Shown here in pieces: positions 34,131 to 42,771 of a DNA stretch of 64,000 nucleotides (positions within the stretch are counted from its first letter, which is position 1; each line of letters opens with the position of its first letter). This stretch comes from Cyclobacteriaceae bacterium. GTDB taxonomy: Bacteria; Bacteroidota; Bacteroidia; Cytophagales; Cyclobacteriaceae. Location of the stretch: assembly GCA_028284125.1 (NCBI GenBank), contig JANQSI010000009.1, positions 62,001 to 126,000 on the forward strand, given 5' to 3'. The notes below the pieces were generated by a model. It did not search any database, was not told where the DNA came from, and worked only from the letters and a program-made list of their open reading frames with translations. The position numbers and the translations under genes are program-made.

Positions 34131-34163
34131 ACCCTGATTGATGTCCTTCAGTCAGGGTTTTTT
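34131..34163 (+). terminator. Intrinsic terminator after the TerB-like gene
   Basis: Stem ACCCTGA / TCAGGGT (34131-34137 with 34152-34158), then a T tract ending in TTTTTTG. It sits between the TerB-like stop and the rhomboid start at 34181, separating the two units. Confidence 0.78.
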
Positions 34164-34180
34164 GTTTCCTTTACAAGGCT

Positions 34181-34729
34181 ATGCAAGCAAGTGCCATTGC
34201 ACCTTTACGTTTGGTCTTCTTAATGTGGCTGTTTTTCACAGTTGAATACTACCTGAAAATAGATCTGGGCTTTTTGGGAATATATCCATTGAGTATTAAG
34301 GGCCTGATTGGAATAATAACCGCTCCAATGGTTCATGGCAACTTTAACCACCTACTTTCTAACACTATTCCATTACTTGCGCTTGGAGGCTCCCTCTATT
34401 TCTTTTATCCTTCTGTAGCTCCCCGAGTTTTCATTCATGCTTATTTTTTCACCAACATCCTAGTGTGGGTATTTGGTAGGCCTTTTTACCATGTAGGAGC
34501 TAGTGGGATTGTTTATTCACTTGCGTCTTTCCTGATATTTTATGGCTTCTTTCATCGCAATTTCAAAACAGTGATTATTAGCTTAATTGTAGTCATTGTC
34601 TACGGTGGGTTGATTTTTGGAGTAATGCCATTTAATCAAAACATAAGTTGGGAATCTCATTTGATGGGAGCACTTGTTGGTGTAGTCAGTGCCTTCCTTT
34701 TTAGTAGGTCAAAAAATCGATATATGTAG
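34181..34729 (+). CDS. Rhomboid-family intramembrane serine protease
   Basis: 182 residues with six predicted helices. The catalytic pair is visible: Ser108 in YHVGASGIVYS (GASG motif) and His160 in SWESHLMGALVG. The HGNFNHLLSNTIPL segment (52-65) supplies the conserved HxxxN-type residues of helix 2. Rhomboids cut single-pass membrane proteins within the bilayer; the substrate is unknown. It is short, with a minimal six-helix core and no extra cytosolic domain. It starts 18 bp after a terminator T tract, so its promoter must lie close by or the hairpin leaks. Confidence 0.88.
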   Translation: MQASAIAPLRLVFLMWLFFTVEYYLKIDLGFLGIYPLSIKGLIGIITAPMVHGNFNHLLSNTIPLLALGGSLYFFYPSVAPRVFIHAYFFTNILVWVFGRPFYHVGASGIVYSLASFLIFYGFFHRNFKTVIISLIVVIVYGGLIFGVMPFNQNISWESHLMGALVGVVSAFLFSRSKNRYM

Positions 34730-34755
34730 ATAACTTTTTCTCACTCAATTCCATA

Positions 34756-34776
34756 ATTACTAAAAATATTAGTAAT
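34756..34776. promoter_or_regulatory. 8-bp perfect inverted repeat directly before the radical SAM gene
   Basis: ATTACTAA-AAATA-TTAGTAAT, ending 7 bp before the ATG at 34784. There is no T tract, so a terminator is unlikely. It could be an operator that blocks initiation; being pure AT-rich sequence, chance is also possible. Confidence 0.35.
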
Positions 34777-34783
34777 ATTATTT

Positions 34784-35833
34784 ATGGAATATTTGAAGGG
34801 AAAAGGAGCACAAATCAATGTGGCTAATAAGTTCAGTCAGCAATTTGTAAGTACCGAAGATGTCGATGGTCAAGACGAAGAATTACTGACCGAAAAACCC
34901 AAAACGGAGATTTTCTATGAATCTCCTAAGAAAATCATTTCTTACAATTCAAGTCCTGACATCAATATGTCTGCTTCCATCAATCCTTATCAAGGGTGTG
35001 AACATGGATGTGTTTATTGTTACGCCAGAAATTCACATGAATATTGGGGCTTTAGTTCTGGCCTTGATTTTGAAACAAAGATTATTGTCAAAAGGAACGC
35101 TCCTCAAATGTTGGAACGAACGTTTCTAGGCGCTAATTATAAGCCGCAGGTCATTATGCTGAGTGGCAACACAGATTGCTACCAGCCACTTGAAAAGAAA
35201 TTTAGACTTACAAGGAGAATTCTTGAGGTTTGTCTGAAATTTCTGCATCCTGTTGCAATCATTACCAAGAATTCTTTAATCCTGAGAGACATTGATGTTT
35301 TGAAGAAACTTGCGGAATTGAATTTAATTCATGTGGTCTTTTCAATAACCTCACAAGATGAAGCCTTGAGAAGAATTTTGGAGCCAAGAACCGCCAGTGC
35401 TAAGAAAAAGTTTGAAGCAATGAATCAACTTAGTGAGGAAGGAATTCCTGTCGGAATCATGAATGCGCCAATCATACCTTCTTTGAATCATCATGAAATT
35501 CCTGCAATACTTAAGAAAGCTGCTGATAATGGGGCAATATTCGCCGGCTACACGGTTGTAAGATTGAATGGCCAAATACAAAAGATATTCAAGGACTGGC
35601 TGATCAAAAATTTTCCAGAACGAGCTGATAAGGTTTGGCACCAAATTCAAGCGTTACATGGTGGAAAGGTAAATGATTCAGAATTTGGGAGAAGAGTGTC
35701 TGGCGATGGAGAGACTTCACGAGTTATTAATCAACTGTTTCAGACAAGCAAGAGAAAATATTTTAAGGATGTTTCGCTTAATAGTCTTGATTGTACAAAA
35801 TTTAGGCGAGGAGGCAATTACACACTATTCTAA
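34784..35833 (+). CDS. PA0069-family radical SAM protein
   Basis: 349 residues. The iron-sulphur cluster motif is CEHGCVYC (Cys72, Cys76, Cys79; C-x3-C-x2-C) within SINPYQGCEHGCVYCYARNSHEYWG. The rest (VIMLSGNTDCYQPLEKKFRLTRRILEV, EPRTASAKKKFEAMNQLSEEGIPVGIMNAPIIPSLN) fits the spore-photoproduct-lyase-like proteins known as PA0069 family. These are widespread, and their reaction is not established. It is a single-gene unit between the rhomboid and a convergent DoxX gene. Confidence 0.87.
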   Translation: MEYLKGKGAQINVANKFSQQFVSTEDVDGQDEELLTEKPKTEIFYESPKKIISYNSSPDINMSASINPYQGCEHGCVYCYARNSHEYWGFSSGLDFETKIIVKRNAPQMLERTFLGANYKPQVIMLSGNTDCYQPLEKKFRLTRRILEVCLKFLHPVAIITKNSLILRDIDVLKKLAELNLIHVVFSITSQDEALRRILEPRTASAKKKFEAMNQLSEEGIPVGIMNAPIIPSLNHHEIPAILKKAADNGAIFAGYTVVRLNGQIQKIFKDWLIKNFPERADKVWHQIQALHGGKVNDSEFGRRVSGDGETSRVINQLFQTSKRKYFKDVSLNSLDCTKFRRGGNYTLF

Positions 35834-35834
35834 C

Positions 35835-35864
35835 AAAAAACCTACCCACATTTTCGTGAGTAGG
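35835..35864 (-). terminator. Intrinsic terminator for the DoxX gene
   Basis: On the minus strand, CCTACTCAC / GTGGGTAGG forms a 9-bp stem with one mismatch, followed by TTTTTT (complement of 35835-35840). It lies just after the stop of the convergent DoxX gene and may also act on the radical SAM transcript. Confidence 0.65.
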
Positions 35865-35887
35865 CTCTCTTCATATTCACACGTAGG

Positions 35888-36250
35888 CTATTGTGTGTTT
35901 TTTAGGTGAGAGCTAATATACAAAGCTGCACCGGCTAATGCAAAGTTTTCAAAAAACTCAAATAGCTCGGCTTGATCTCCTTGAAGTCCAGCTGGTAAAT
36001 GAATCATAACAGCGAATAGAAGTAGCATTAAGCCCAGGAGCTGAGAAGCAAGTCGAGCTTTCACTCCAACAACTATTGCAACAGCAGATAAAACCAGACC
36101 CATTCCTGTGATAAAAACCCAAAGCACTGGCATTGGTAGGAAATCAGGCACTATTTCTGCCATTTCATTGGTATTGGACAAATGACCAAAGCCGAAATAA
36201 GCCATCGGGACGAAGAACATCAGCTTTCCTATATAATCTAAATTTTTCAC
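35888..36250 (-). CDS. DoxX-like four-helix membrane protein
   Basis: 120 residues with four hydrophobic helices (GKLMFFVPMAYFGFGHL, VLWVFITGMGLVLSAVAIVVG, LASQLLGLMLLLFAVMIHLPAG, FALAGAALYI), the DoxX/SURF4 pattern. Proteins of this group sit in the cytoplasmic membrane and are linked to redox or quinone processes in some species, but the family is functionally loose. It is 82 bp downstream of menE on the same strand; a link to menaquinone is possible but unproven. Confidence 0.75.
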   Translation of the reverse strand: MKNLDYIGKLMFFVPMAYFGFGHLSNTNEMAEIVPDFLPMPVLWVFITGMGLVLSAVAIVVGVKARLASQLLGLMLLLFAVMIHLPAGLQGDQAELFEFFENFALAGAALYISSHLKNTQ

Positions 36251-36332
36251 GTGAGTTAGTTAGTAATCAAAACTTCAAAAGTAATTAAACGGATACAATC
36301 TTTTTGTATTGGACTCTTTTATGGTTGGTTAT

Positions 36333-37352
36333 TCAACGAAGAAGTAGTTCTCTCGTTTTAAACCGATCAATTTTTTGAGAAGGAGTGAAGACAAAGTTTT
36401 CAAGAAAGAAAACCTCTTTTGGCTTCTGAAATCGCTCAAGTTCTGAAAAATCGATATCTAGATCAAAAGGTAAGCCTTCTATGACCAGGATTACCTTATT
36501 CCCCAGCGCTTCATCATCTATATAAGAGATAATGAAATTTCTGTCTATGAGCGTACTTAGTTTACTTTCGATTTCTTCTGGATTGATTTTAATTCCACCT
36601 GAGTTAATGACGAAATCAGACCTACCGATCCATTTGAATTTCTTAGTTGAAGTAAACTCTATTATATCGTTAATAATCAGTGATTTATGATTAGTTAAGG
36701 TTCCTTTTATTGCCAATTTATTGTCAGGTCGGTTTTTGATTTCTACATCACCCAGACATTCATAGATCTCCTGATCAATAGGCCTTAAAGCAAAATGAGA
36801 TACCGTTTCTGTCATACCAAATGTTGCGTAAATCTGAGCTGTTACTCCACCTGGCACATCCGATGAATAATGTCCGCCACCAATAAGTATTGTTCGAAAA
36901 CGATTGAGTTCACCAGCAGTAGCATTTTGAAACTGAAGTGGAACTAGAGAAACCAGGTCATAGAATGAAGACTGTGATAATGCCTCAAACGGATTGGAAG
37001 ACGGTTTGATTACATGCAAGTTCATGCCCCATAACAAGGCACGAAACACTACCATAGCTCCACCAATCATTTCGGGATTGATACATAGTAAAACAGAGTC
37101 GAATTTGTGATCTGGATCAAGCCGCTCCATAGTGGTTTTACAGCTATACTCTATTTTTTTTCGTTCAATGCGTATAGTTTTAGCTTTTCCTGTAGAACCA
37201 GATGTTTTGAATTCAAAATAAGACTCATTTTTAAGCCATCCGCTGATTAACTCAATTACTTTAATTTCATGCTCAACAAAACTTTCTTGCGAAAATTCTT
37301 CTTTATGAATTTGATCTATCTTTAGTTCGCATTTTTCAAACCGTACAACCAT
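36333..37352 (-). CDS. menE: o-Succinylbenzoate-CoA ligase-type AMP-binding enzyme (MenE)
   Basis: 339 residues, short for the acyl-adenylate family but usual for Bacteroidota MenE. The ATP-binding loop is FKTSGSTGKAKTI; ATFGMTETVSHFAL and WIGRSDFVINSGGIKINPEEIE are the core A5 and A8 motifs; the ending SQKIDRFKTREL supplies the catalytic-lysine region. It activates o-succinylbenzoate for menaquinone synthesis. Its start lies only 8 bp from the divergent sigma factor start, so its promoter must lie in that gene. The other men genes here are at 40.3-44.4 kb, separated by the sigma cassette. Confidence 0.87.
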   Translation of the reverse strand: MVVRFEKCELKIDQIHKEEFSQESFVEHEIKVIELISGWLKNESYFEFKTSGSTGKAKTIRIERKKIEYSCKTTMERLDPDHKFDSVLLCINPEMIGGAMVVFRALLWGMNLHVIKPSSNPFEALSQSSFYDLVSLVPLQFQNATAGELNRFRTILIGGGHYSSDVPGGVTAQIYATFGMTETVSHFALRPIDQEIYECLGDVEIKNRPDNKLAIKGTLTNHKSLIINDIIEFTSTKKFKWIGRSDFVINSGGIKINPEEIESKLSTLIDRNFIISYIDDEALGNKVILVIEGLPFDLDIDFSELERFQKPKEVFFLENFVFTPSQKIDRFKTRELLLR

Positions 37353-37360
37353 TAACTCAA

Positions 37361-37918
37361 TTGGATAACGAAGAGATTATTGTTGGGAGACTTATCGACA
37401 AAGATAAGAGTGCATTTGAACTTATATTCTCAGAGTACTATGGCACAATGGTTCTCTACGCCGCAAGATTTATGGATACCAGAGAAGATGCAGAGGAAAT
37501 CGCTCAGGAAGTCTTTGTAAAATTTTGGGAAAAATGTGATACACTATCACCTGATTCATCAGTAAAAAGCTATTTGTATAGATCTGTGCACAATTCTTGC
37601 TTGAATGCTTTGAAACATGAAAAAGTGAAAGATTCATATAGACAGTATATGATCCAATTCATGGAGTCATCGAGCGAGAATGTTTTCGATTCAGAAGATC
37701 CAGATCTTCTGAGGAATCGAATTTTGGATGAAATTGATAATTTACCACCACGGTGCTCGGAGATTTTTAAGTTAAGTAGGTTTGAGGGACTGAAGTATCA
37801 AGAGATAGCAGAACATCTTGAGATTTCAGTAAAAACTGTAGAGGTTCAAATGGGTAAGGCGCTTAAAGTATTGCGTGAAAAATTAGCTGATTTAAAACAT
37901 AAAATTGGTGCGTCATAG
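37361..37918 (+). CDS. ECF RNA polymerase sigma factor
   Basis: 185 residues from a TTG at 37361; no ATG is available upstream in frame. Region 2: DKSAFELIFSEYYGTMVLYAARFMDTREDAEEIAQEVFVKFWEK. Region 4: LPPRCSEIFKLSRFEGLKYQEIAEHLEISVKTVEVQMGKALKVLREKL, the typical Bacteroidota ECF pattern paired with FecR anti-sigma proteins. The second gene after it is such a FecR. It overlaps the next gene by 14 bp. The weak start codon and overlap suggest low or coupled expression. Regulon unknown. Confidence 0.88.
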   Translation: MDNEEIIVGRLIDKDKSAFELIFSEYYGTMVLYAARFMDTREDAEEIAQEVFVKFWEKCDTLSPDSSVKSYLYRSVHNSCLNALKHEKVKDSYRQYMIQFMESSSENVFDSEDPDLLRNRILDEIDNLPPRCSEIFKLSRFEGLKYQEIAEHLEISVKTVEVQMGKALKVLREKLADLKHKIGAS

Positions 37919-39311
37919 CTTTCTCTTTTTATTGCTATTAGGTGTTTTCGCAAGTTTTTCCCAAGATAAAAAAGCAGCGATCACTTTAAGCTTTGAAAAT
38001 GAAGAGTTATCTGTAATTTTAGATTCCTTATCTGCAAAAACAGGATACTTTTTTAGTTATAACTCTGATTTACTTCCTTCAGGAAATCGCTTCACTCTTT
38101 CCAAAAAAGATGTATTCATAGATCAGTTTCTGTCAGAACTTTTAGTGGGAACAGGGCTTAAGTATTCTTTCTTCAAGGAACAGATAATCATCAACTATGA
38201 ATCAACTCCGACTGTCGTACGACGGAGGAAGCTCTTCAATATCACAGGGAATGTTTTGGATGAAAATGGAGCACCCCTTTCAGGAGTTAATGTTTTCTTG
38301 GATGGTACCACCATCGGTTCGTCTTCTGATGAGGAAGGAAATTACTTCATCGACAAAATTCCGCCAGGCAACTATAACCTGGTGTTCTCCTATATTGGGT
38401 ATGACAATGGAGTTTACAATCTAACAGAAAATAACGGCGGAGCCAGAATCCAAGATCATAATATGATTCTTGCAGTAGATCAGCTTGCCGAAGTGGAGAT
38501 TGTTGCCAATCGTGTCTCGTCTGATGTGAAGGACTGGACGATATACTTTAGTCTTTTCCGAAATGATCTTTTTGGAACATCAGAAAACTCCAAACAGTGT
38601 ACGATCACGAATCCAGAAGTGATTGATTTTACTTTTGACAGAATCACAAACAAATTGACGGCCTATGCTTCTGCTCCATTGAATATTGTTAACAAGGCAA
38701 TGGCCTATGAAATCACCTATTACCTGGAATCTTTTGAAAGGCAAGGCAACGACCTTCGTTATAGAGGACAAATGAAATTTCAGAATAGCTTGGAACAGAC
38801 AGATCGTCCTAAGCATATGGTGAAATCAGAAAGGAAGAGAAGTTATCTCGGTTCTTGGAACCATTTCAAGAAATCCTTGTTAAGCAATGGATTAAGAAAA
38901 GATGGTTTCAGGCTATACGAAACGCGAAGCATTGATAAAGTCAACTATAAGAAACTAGAGGAGCTGAGTGAGGGAGATATCATCGTATTTAAGGGAGATC
39001 ATTGGGAGTTAGAGTTTGATAATTATTTGTTGGTGGTTTATACAAAAGAAAAAGAGAGCATCAATTTCTTACTGGACAGCCAATCGGCTTCTGTGATTTA
39101 TGGTGATTACATTGATGAAAATCAAGTATTGAATCGTACGCCAAGTAAGCAAATTTCATTGATAGGTTTGCTACACGGACCAGCAAAAATTGATTTAAAT
39201 GGCCAAGTAGTTGATAGATTTGCGCTATCAACTTATGGGTATTGGTCATGGGAAAGGCTTGCAAATCTTGTACCCATCAATTATGATCCAAAATTTGATA
39301 ATTTTAGGTGA
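37905..39311 (+). CDS. STN + carboxypeptidase-regulatory-domain exported protein without a barrel
   Basis: 468 residues, starting at TTG 37905 or GTG 37908, with a signal peptide (FLFLLLLGVFASFSQ). Residues about 25-100 form an STN (secretin/TonB N-terminal) domain: AITLSFENEELSVILDSLSAKTGYFFSYNSDLL. Residues about 110-195 are a CarboxypepD_reg-like domain: NITGNVLDENGAPLSGVNVFLDGTTIGSSSDEEGNYFI. Instead of a TonB plug and barrel, a roughly 270-residue unknown domain follows. It is sandwiched between the sigma factor and its FecR, an order different from the usual sigma-FecR-receptor. It may be a specialised signal-input protein of the cassette (inference). Confidence 0.78.
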   Translation: MVRHSFLFLLLLGVFASFSQDKKAAITLSFENEELSVILDSLSAKTGYFFSYNSDLLPSGNRFTLSKKDVFIDQFLSELLVGTGLKYSFFKEQIIINYESTPTVVRRRKLFNITGNVLDENGAPLSGVNVFLDGTTIGSSSDEEGNYFIDKIPPGNYNLVFSYIGYDNGVYNLTENNGGARIQDHNMILAVDQLAEVEIVANRVSSDVKDWTIYFSLFRNDLFGTSENSKQCTITNPEVIDFTFDRITNKLTAYASAPLNIVNKAMAYEITYYLESFERQGNDLRYRGQMKFQNSLEQTDRPKHMVKSERKRSYLGSWNHFKKSLLSNGLRKDGFRLYETRSIDKVNYKKLEELSEGDIIVFKGDHWELEFDNYLLVVYTKEKESINFLLDSQSASVIYGDYIDENQVLNRTPSKQISLIGLLHGPAKIDLNGQVVDRFALSTYGYWSWERLANLVPINYDPKFDNFR

Positions 39312-39367
39312 AAGAAGTAAGGGTATTTTGATATGTAAGTTGTTAGAAATCAGACAGAAAGAATAAA

Positions 39368-40288
39368 ATGAACGACAAATTAGCAAAATATTTTTCTGGT
39401 GAAAGTACTCAGGACGAAATAGATTATATCAATTCCTGGCGTAATGAGTCATTTGATAACTCAAAAGAGTTTATTGAGGCGAAGAATATTTGGATTTCTA
39501 CACAAGAAAAACCAGCACCAAATAGGGCAGTTCTTGACAAAATTTTAGGAGAACCGGAAGGTAAAAATGTGAAGATGGGTTTTGGTTGGATCAAATACGC
39601 TGCGGCAGCTGTAGTTGTTCTTGGTTTAGCTTTTGCTATAAATTTAGGGTTGAGATCAAATACGCTAGAAGGCTCTCAAATATTGTCTGATGGGAGTGAA
39701 ATTGCCTTGCATGGAACTTCTACGATTGAATCGATCAATATCACAGATGAAGTGCGCGAAGTTAGGTTGAACGGAAAGGCCTATTTCGACATACAAAGAG
39801 ATGAATCTCGTCCATTCATTATAATTACTGAAAACGCAAGGGTAGAAGTACTAGGAACTTCATTTTTGATTGATGCCACAAGTGAACGGACTGAAGTTTG
39901 TGTTGAATCTGGACTGGTTGCTTTAATCAAGCCAGGAGAACAGGGCAGTACAGATTTATCAGTCAAGCTGACAGAAGGGGAAATGGGGACAGTGAATAAG
40001 CTTGGAAAAGGTATTATCAAGAAGAACAATACCAATGAGAACTATTTGGCGTGGAGAACGAAAACGCTTGTTTTCAGACAAACACAAATGTCCAATGTTG
40101 AGACGATTCTGGAAGACGTTTACGGAATCGACATTGAGTTTGAGAACGAAGGCTTAAAGAATTGTAACCTCACATCCACTTTCAAGGAACGAAATGCTAA
40201 AGATGCTGTTGAGATCGTCGCTAAGACGTTCAACCTAACGGTAGATTTTAAGGGCGATAAAGTTATCTTGAAGGGAAAGGGTTGTTAA
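39368..40288 (+). CDS. FecR-family anti-sigma regulator
   Basis: 306 residues: a cytosolic N-terminal part (LAKYFSGESTQDEIDYINSW) contacting the sigma factor, one membrane helix (WIKYAAAAVVVLGLAFAINLGL, about 75-97), then the periplasmic FecR domain (ILSDGSEIALHGTSTIES... VEVLGTSFLIDATSERTEVCVESG) and a C-terminal DUF4974/STN-like domain. It transmits a signal from an outer-membrane or periplasmic protein to the sigma factor. It is 56 bp downstream of the STN-CPD protein, completing the three-gene cassette, and convergent with menB 7 bp away. Confidence 0.9.
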   Translation: MNDKLAKYFSGESTQDEIDYINSWRNESFDNSKEFIEAKNIWISTQEKPAPNRAVLDKILGEPEGKNVKMGFGWIKYAAAAVVVLGLAFAINLGLRSNTLEGSQILSDGSEIALHGTSTIESINITDEVREVRLNGKAYFDIQRDESRPFIIITENARVEVLGTSFLIDATSERTEVCVESGLVALIKPGEQGSTDLSVKLTEGEMGTVNKLGKGIIKKNNTNENYLAWRTKTLVFRQTQMSNVETILEDVYGIDIEFENEGLKNCNLTSTFKERNAKDAVEIVAKTFNLTVDFKGDKVILKGKGC

Positions 40289-40295
40289 TCCTGAT

Positions 40296-41144
40296 TCAAG
40301 GAATCCATTTAATATCATCAAAATTAGGCTTACGTTTTTCTAAGAATGCATTTCTGCCTTCTTTGGCTTCATCAGTCATATACGCTAATCGTGTCGCCTC
40401 ACCTGCAAACACTTGTTGACCAACCATTCCATCGTCAGTAAGGTTCATCGCAAACTTGAGCATTTTGATAGAAGTAGGGGATTTGCCCAATATTTCCTGT
40501 GCCCATTGATACGCTGTGTCTTCAAGCTCTTCATGCGGAATCACTGCATTTACCATTCCCATTTCGAAGGCATCTTGAGCGGAGTGATTTCTGCCTAAGA
40601 AGAAGATTTCTCGAGCCTTTTTCTGACCAATCATTTTAGCCAAATAGGCTGATCCATATCCACCATCAAAGCTGGTAACGTCAGCATCCGTTTGCTTGAA
40701 AATCGCATGTTCCTTACTTGCTAAGGTAAGATCGCAAACTACGTGAAGACTATGACCACCACCGACAGCCCACCCAGGTACTACGGCAATAACAACTTTT
40801 GGCATGAATCGAATCAGTCGTTGCACTTCCAGAATATTAAGTCGTGGCATCCCATCGTCATCCACATACCCCTGGTGTCCACGAGCTCTTTGATCGCCAC
40901 CGCTGCAAAAAGAGTAAACGCCATCCTTGGGTGATGGCCCTTCACCACTGAACAGTACAACACCAATATTGGTGTCTTCATTAGCATCTGAAAAAGCTTT
41001 ATAAAGTTCAGCGACAGTCTTAGGACGAAATGCATTTCTGACTTCTGGTCGGTTAAAAGCGATACGAGCTACTTTTCCGCTTTTCTTGTAAGTGATATCT
41101 TCAAAATCAGCAGCAGAAGACCATTTAATCGTTGATGTGCTCAT
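40296..41144 (-). CDS. menB: 1,4-Dihydroxy-2-naphthoyl-CoA synthase
   Basis: 282 residues, a crotonase-fold enzyme closing the second ring in menaquinone synthesis. Diagnostic segments: KVARIAFNRPEVRNAFRPKTVAELYKAF, YSFCSGGDQRARG, VVIAVVPGWAVGGGHSLHVVCDLTLAS and TSFDGGYGSAYLAKMIGQKKAREIFFLG. The C-terminus ends GRNAFLEKRKPNFDDIKWIP, the usual MenB tail. It overlaps menD by 20 bp and is the last gene of the menF-side operon. The match to the family is very strong throughout. Confidence 0.96.
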   Translation of the reverse strand: MSTSTIKWSSAADFEDITYKKSGKVARIAFNRPEVRNAFRPKTVAELYKAFSDANEDTNIGVVLFSGEGPSPKDGVYSFCSGGDQRARGHQGYVDDDGMPRLNILEVQRLIRFMPKVVIAVVPGWAVGGGHSLHVVCDLTLASKEHAIFKQTDADVTSFDGGYGSAYLAKMIGQKKAREIFFLGRNHSAQDAFEMGMVNAVIPHEELEDTAYQWAQEILGKSPTSIKMLKFAMNLTDDGMVGQQVFAGEATRLAYMTDEAKEGRNAFLEKRKPNFDDIKWIP

Positions 41145-42771
41145 TAATGTAGTTTTTTAGGGCTTTAAAAGCTTTTTCGTTTGTTGCTGGGTCAGTGAAT
41201 ACTTCCAGGAGTTTTGCATGTTGCGAGTCCTCAAAAAAGTGCTCTAATCCACTTGCTAAATCTTGAAAAGACCTTGCCTGTGTGTATTCAATTTTATTTT
41301 CCAGACAAATATATTCAGCAGTCCGGTTATGTCTGGTTTCAAAATATTCTTCCAATTCAGGAAGATCTTTTGGTCCATCGATCAACCTAAATATTCCGCC
41401 ACCCTGATTGTTGAACACAATCACTCTCAGATTTGGAGACTCAGAATTGTGAAAAAAAGCATTTCGGTCGTATAAAAAAGCAAGATCACCGGTCAAAAGA
41501 AGATTGATTTTTTTAGAAACCAAGCTAGTTCCCAAAGCAGTAGAAGTTGTTCCATCAATGCCGCTCGTTCCACGGTTGCTCCAGTTTGTGATTCCTTGTT
41601 TTACTCCGAATATTTCAGCGAAACGTACGGGCATAGAATTTCCAAGATGCAATTCAATGCTTTCGGGAAGTGATTTCAATACTTTATGAAAGGTGACGAC
41701 TTCACTGAATTCAAGAGATGGTACAAAATCCTCAACCAGCTTACTTGTTTCTTCTGATAATCGTTTCCATTGATCTTTGTATTCTTTGGATATCGAACTC
41801 AGATCAAGACGATCCAGAAATTGATTCAGAGGTGCATTTATGATTTGTGGTGTTGTTCCATATGTATCCACCTCAACTCCCGAAGGATCTAAATGAAAAT
41901 GTGCTTCAGGTTTGTGCTTTCTGATAAAGGACTTTAACTTTTTAGACAAAACAGATAGGCCTGACGTGATTAGTATATCTGGCTTCAATTCTGGCTGATT
42001 GTTGAGAAAAAGATCAACATGCTCAATATCCAATTTGCCTAAGTTGCTTAAAGGAGAGACCAGTATCGGTATTTTAGTCTGTATGGCCTGAATAGATTCA
42101 TTTAAAGACTTATCAGAATTGGATTGTCCAACAATAACAAGGACCTTCTTACCTGACAAATCCAGTTGAGGAAATTGAATACTGGAAAACGAAGGAACTT
42201 CAGAGTGCCATTTAGGGACAGGATAAAAATTCAATTTTTGTTCAGTGGATGGATAGAAAGGCTCTCGAAATGGAACATTAAAATGAACAGGTCCTTTTGG
42301 TAATTCCTGCGCGGTTTTTAGTCCAGTAGTCAGTTTTTGAGTATAAGAATCTCCATCATCCTCTGAAGCCAGTGTAGGTAATTGAATGGAGGCTTTCACG
42401 TGATTTTTTAGCGCTTCAAATTGTCGTATCGTTTGACCATCACGTTGATCAATCAATTCCAGAGGACGGTCTGCAGACAAAACGATCAATGGTATTTCTC
42501 GATAGAAAGCTTCAGCTATTGCGGGAGCGTAGTTAAGAAGTGCGGTTCCTGATGTACAGCATAGCACGACTGGTTCTTGAAGCTTCTGAGCAATTCCCAG
42601 CGCGATAAATCCAGCCGATCTTTCGTCTGGAATGATCCATTTCTTAATCTTATCATTTCTGGCAAAGGAAATCGTGAGCGGAGCATTTCGTGAGCCTGGC
42701 GAAAACACAGCATGACTAACTCCATATGCAGCACAAACCTCAGAGGTGTTAAAAACAGTTGGATGAAGCAT
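41125..42771 (-). CDS. menD: MenD (SEPHCHC synthase)
   Basis: 548 residues, a thiamine-diphosphate enzyme adding 2-oxoglutarate to isochorismate. N-terminal pyrimidine-binding domain: AVFSPGSRNAPLTISFARN, GFIALGIAQKLQEPVVLCCTSGTALLNYAPAIAEAFY and PLIVLSADRP. C-terminal cofactor site: NRGTSGIDGTTSTALG and LLLTGDLAFLYDRN, FNNQGGGIFRLI. Directly follows menF with no gap. Length and motifs are normal for the phylum. Confidence 0.95.
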   Translation of the reverse strand: MLHPTVFNTSEVCAAYGVSHAVFSPGSRNAPLTISFARNDKIKKWIIPDERSAGFIALGIAQKLQEPVVLCCTSGTALLNYAPAIAEAFYREIPLIVLSADRPLELIDQRDGQTIRQFEALKNHVKASIQLPTLASEDDGDSYTQKLTTGLKTAQELPKGPVHFNVPFREPFYPSTEQKLNFYPVPKWHSEVPSFSSIQFPQLDLSGKKVLVIVGQSNSDKSLNESIQAIQTKIPILVSPLSNLGKLDIEHVDLFLNNQPELKPDILITSGLSVLSKKLKSFIRKHKPEAHFHLDPSGVEVDTYGTTPQIINAPLNQFLDRLDLSSISKEYKDQWKRLSEETSKLVEDFVPSLEFSEVVTFHKVLKSLPESIELHLGNSMPVRFAEIFGVKQGITNWSNRGTSGIDGTTSTALGTSLVSKKINLLLTGDLAFLYDRNAFFHNSESPNLRVIVFNNQGGGIFRLIDGPKDLPELEEYFETRHNRTAEYICLENKIEYTQARSFQDLASGLEHFFEDSQHAKLLEVFTDPATNEKAFKALKNYINEHIND

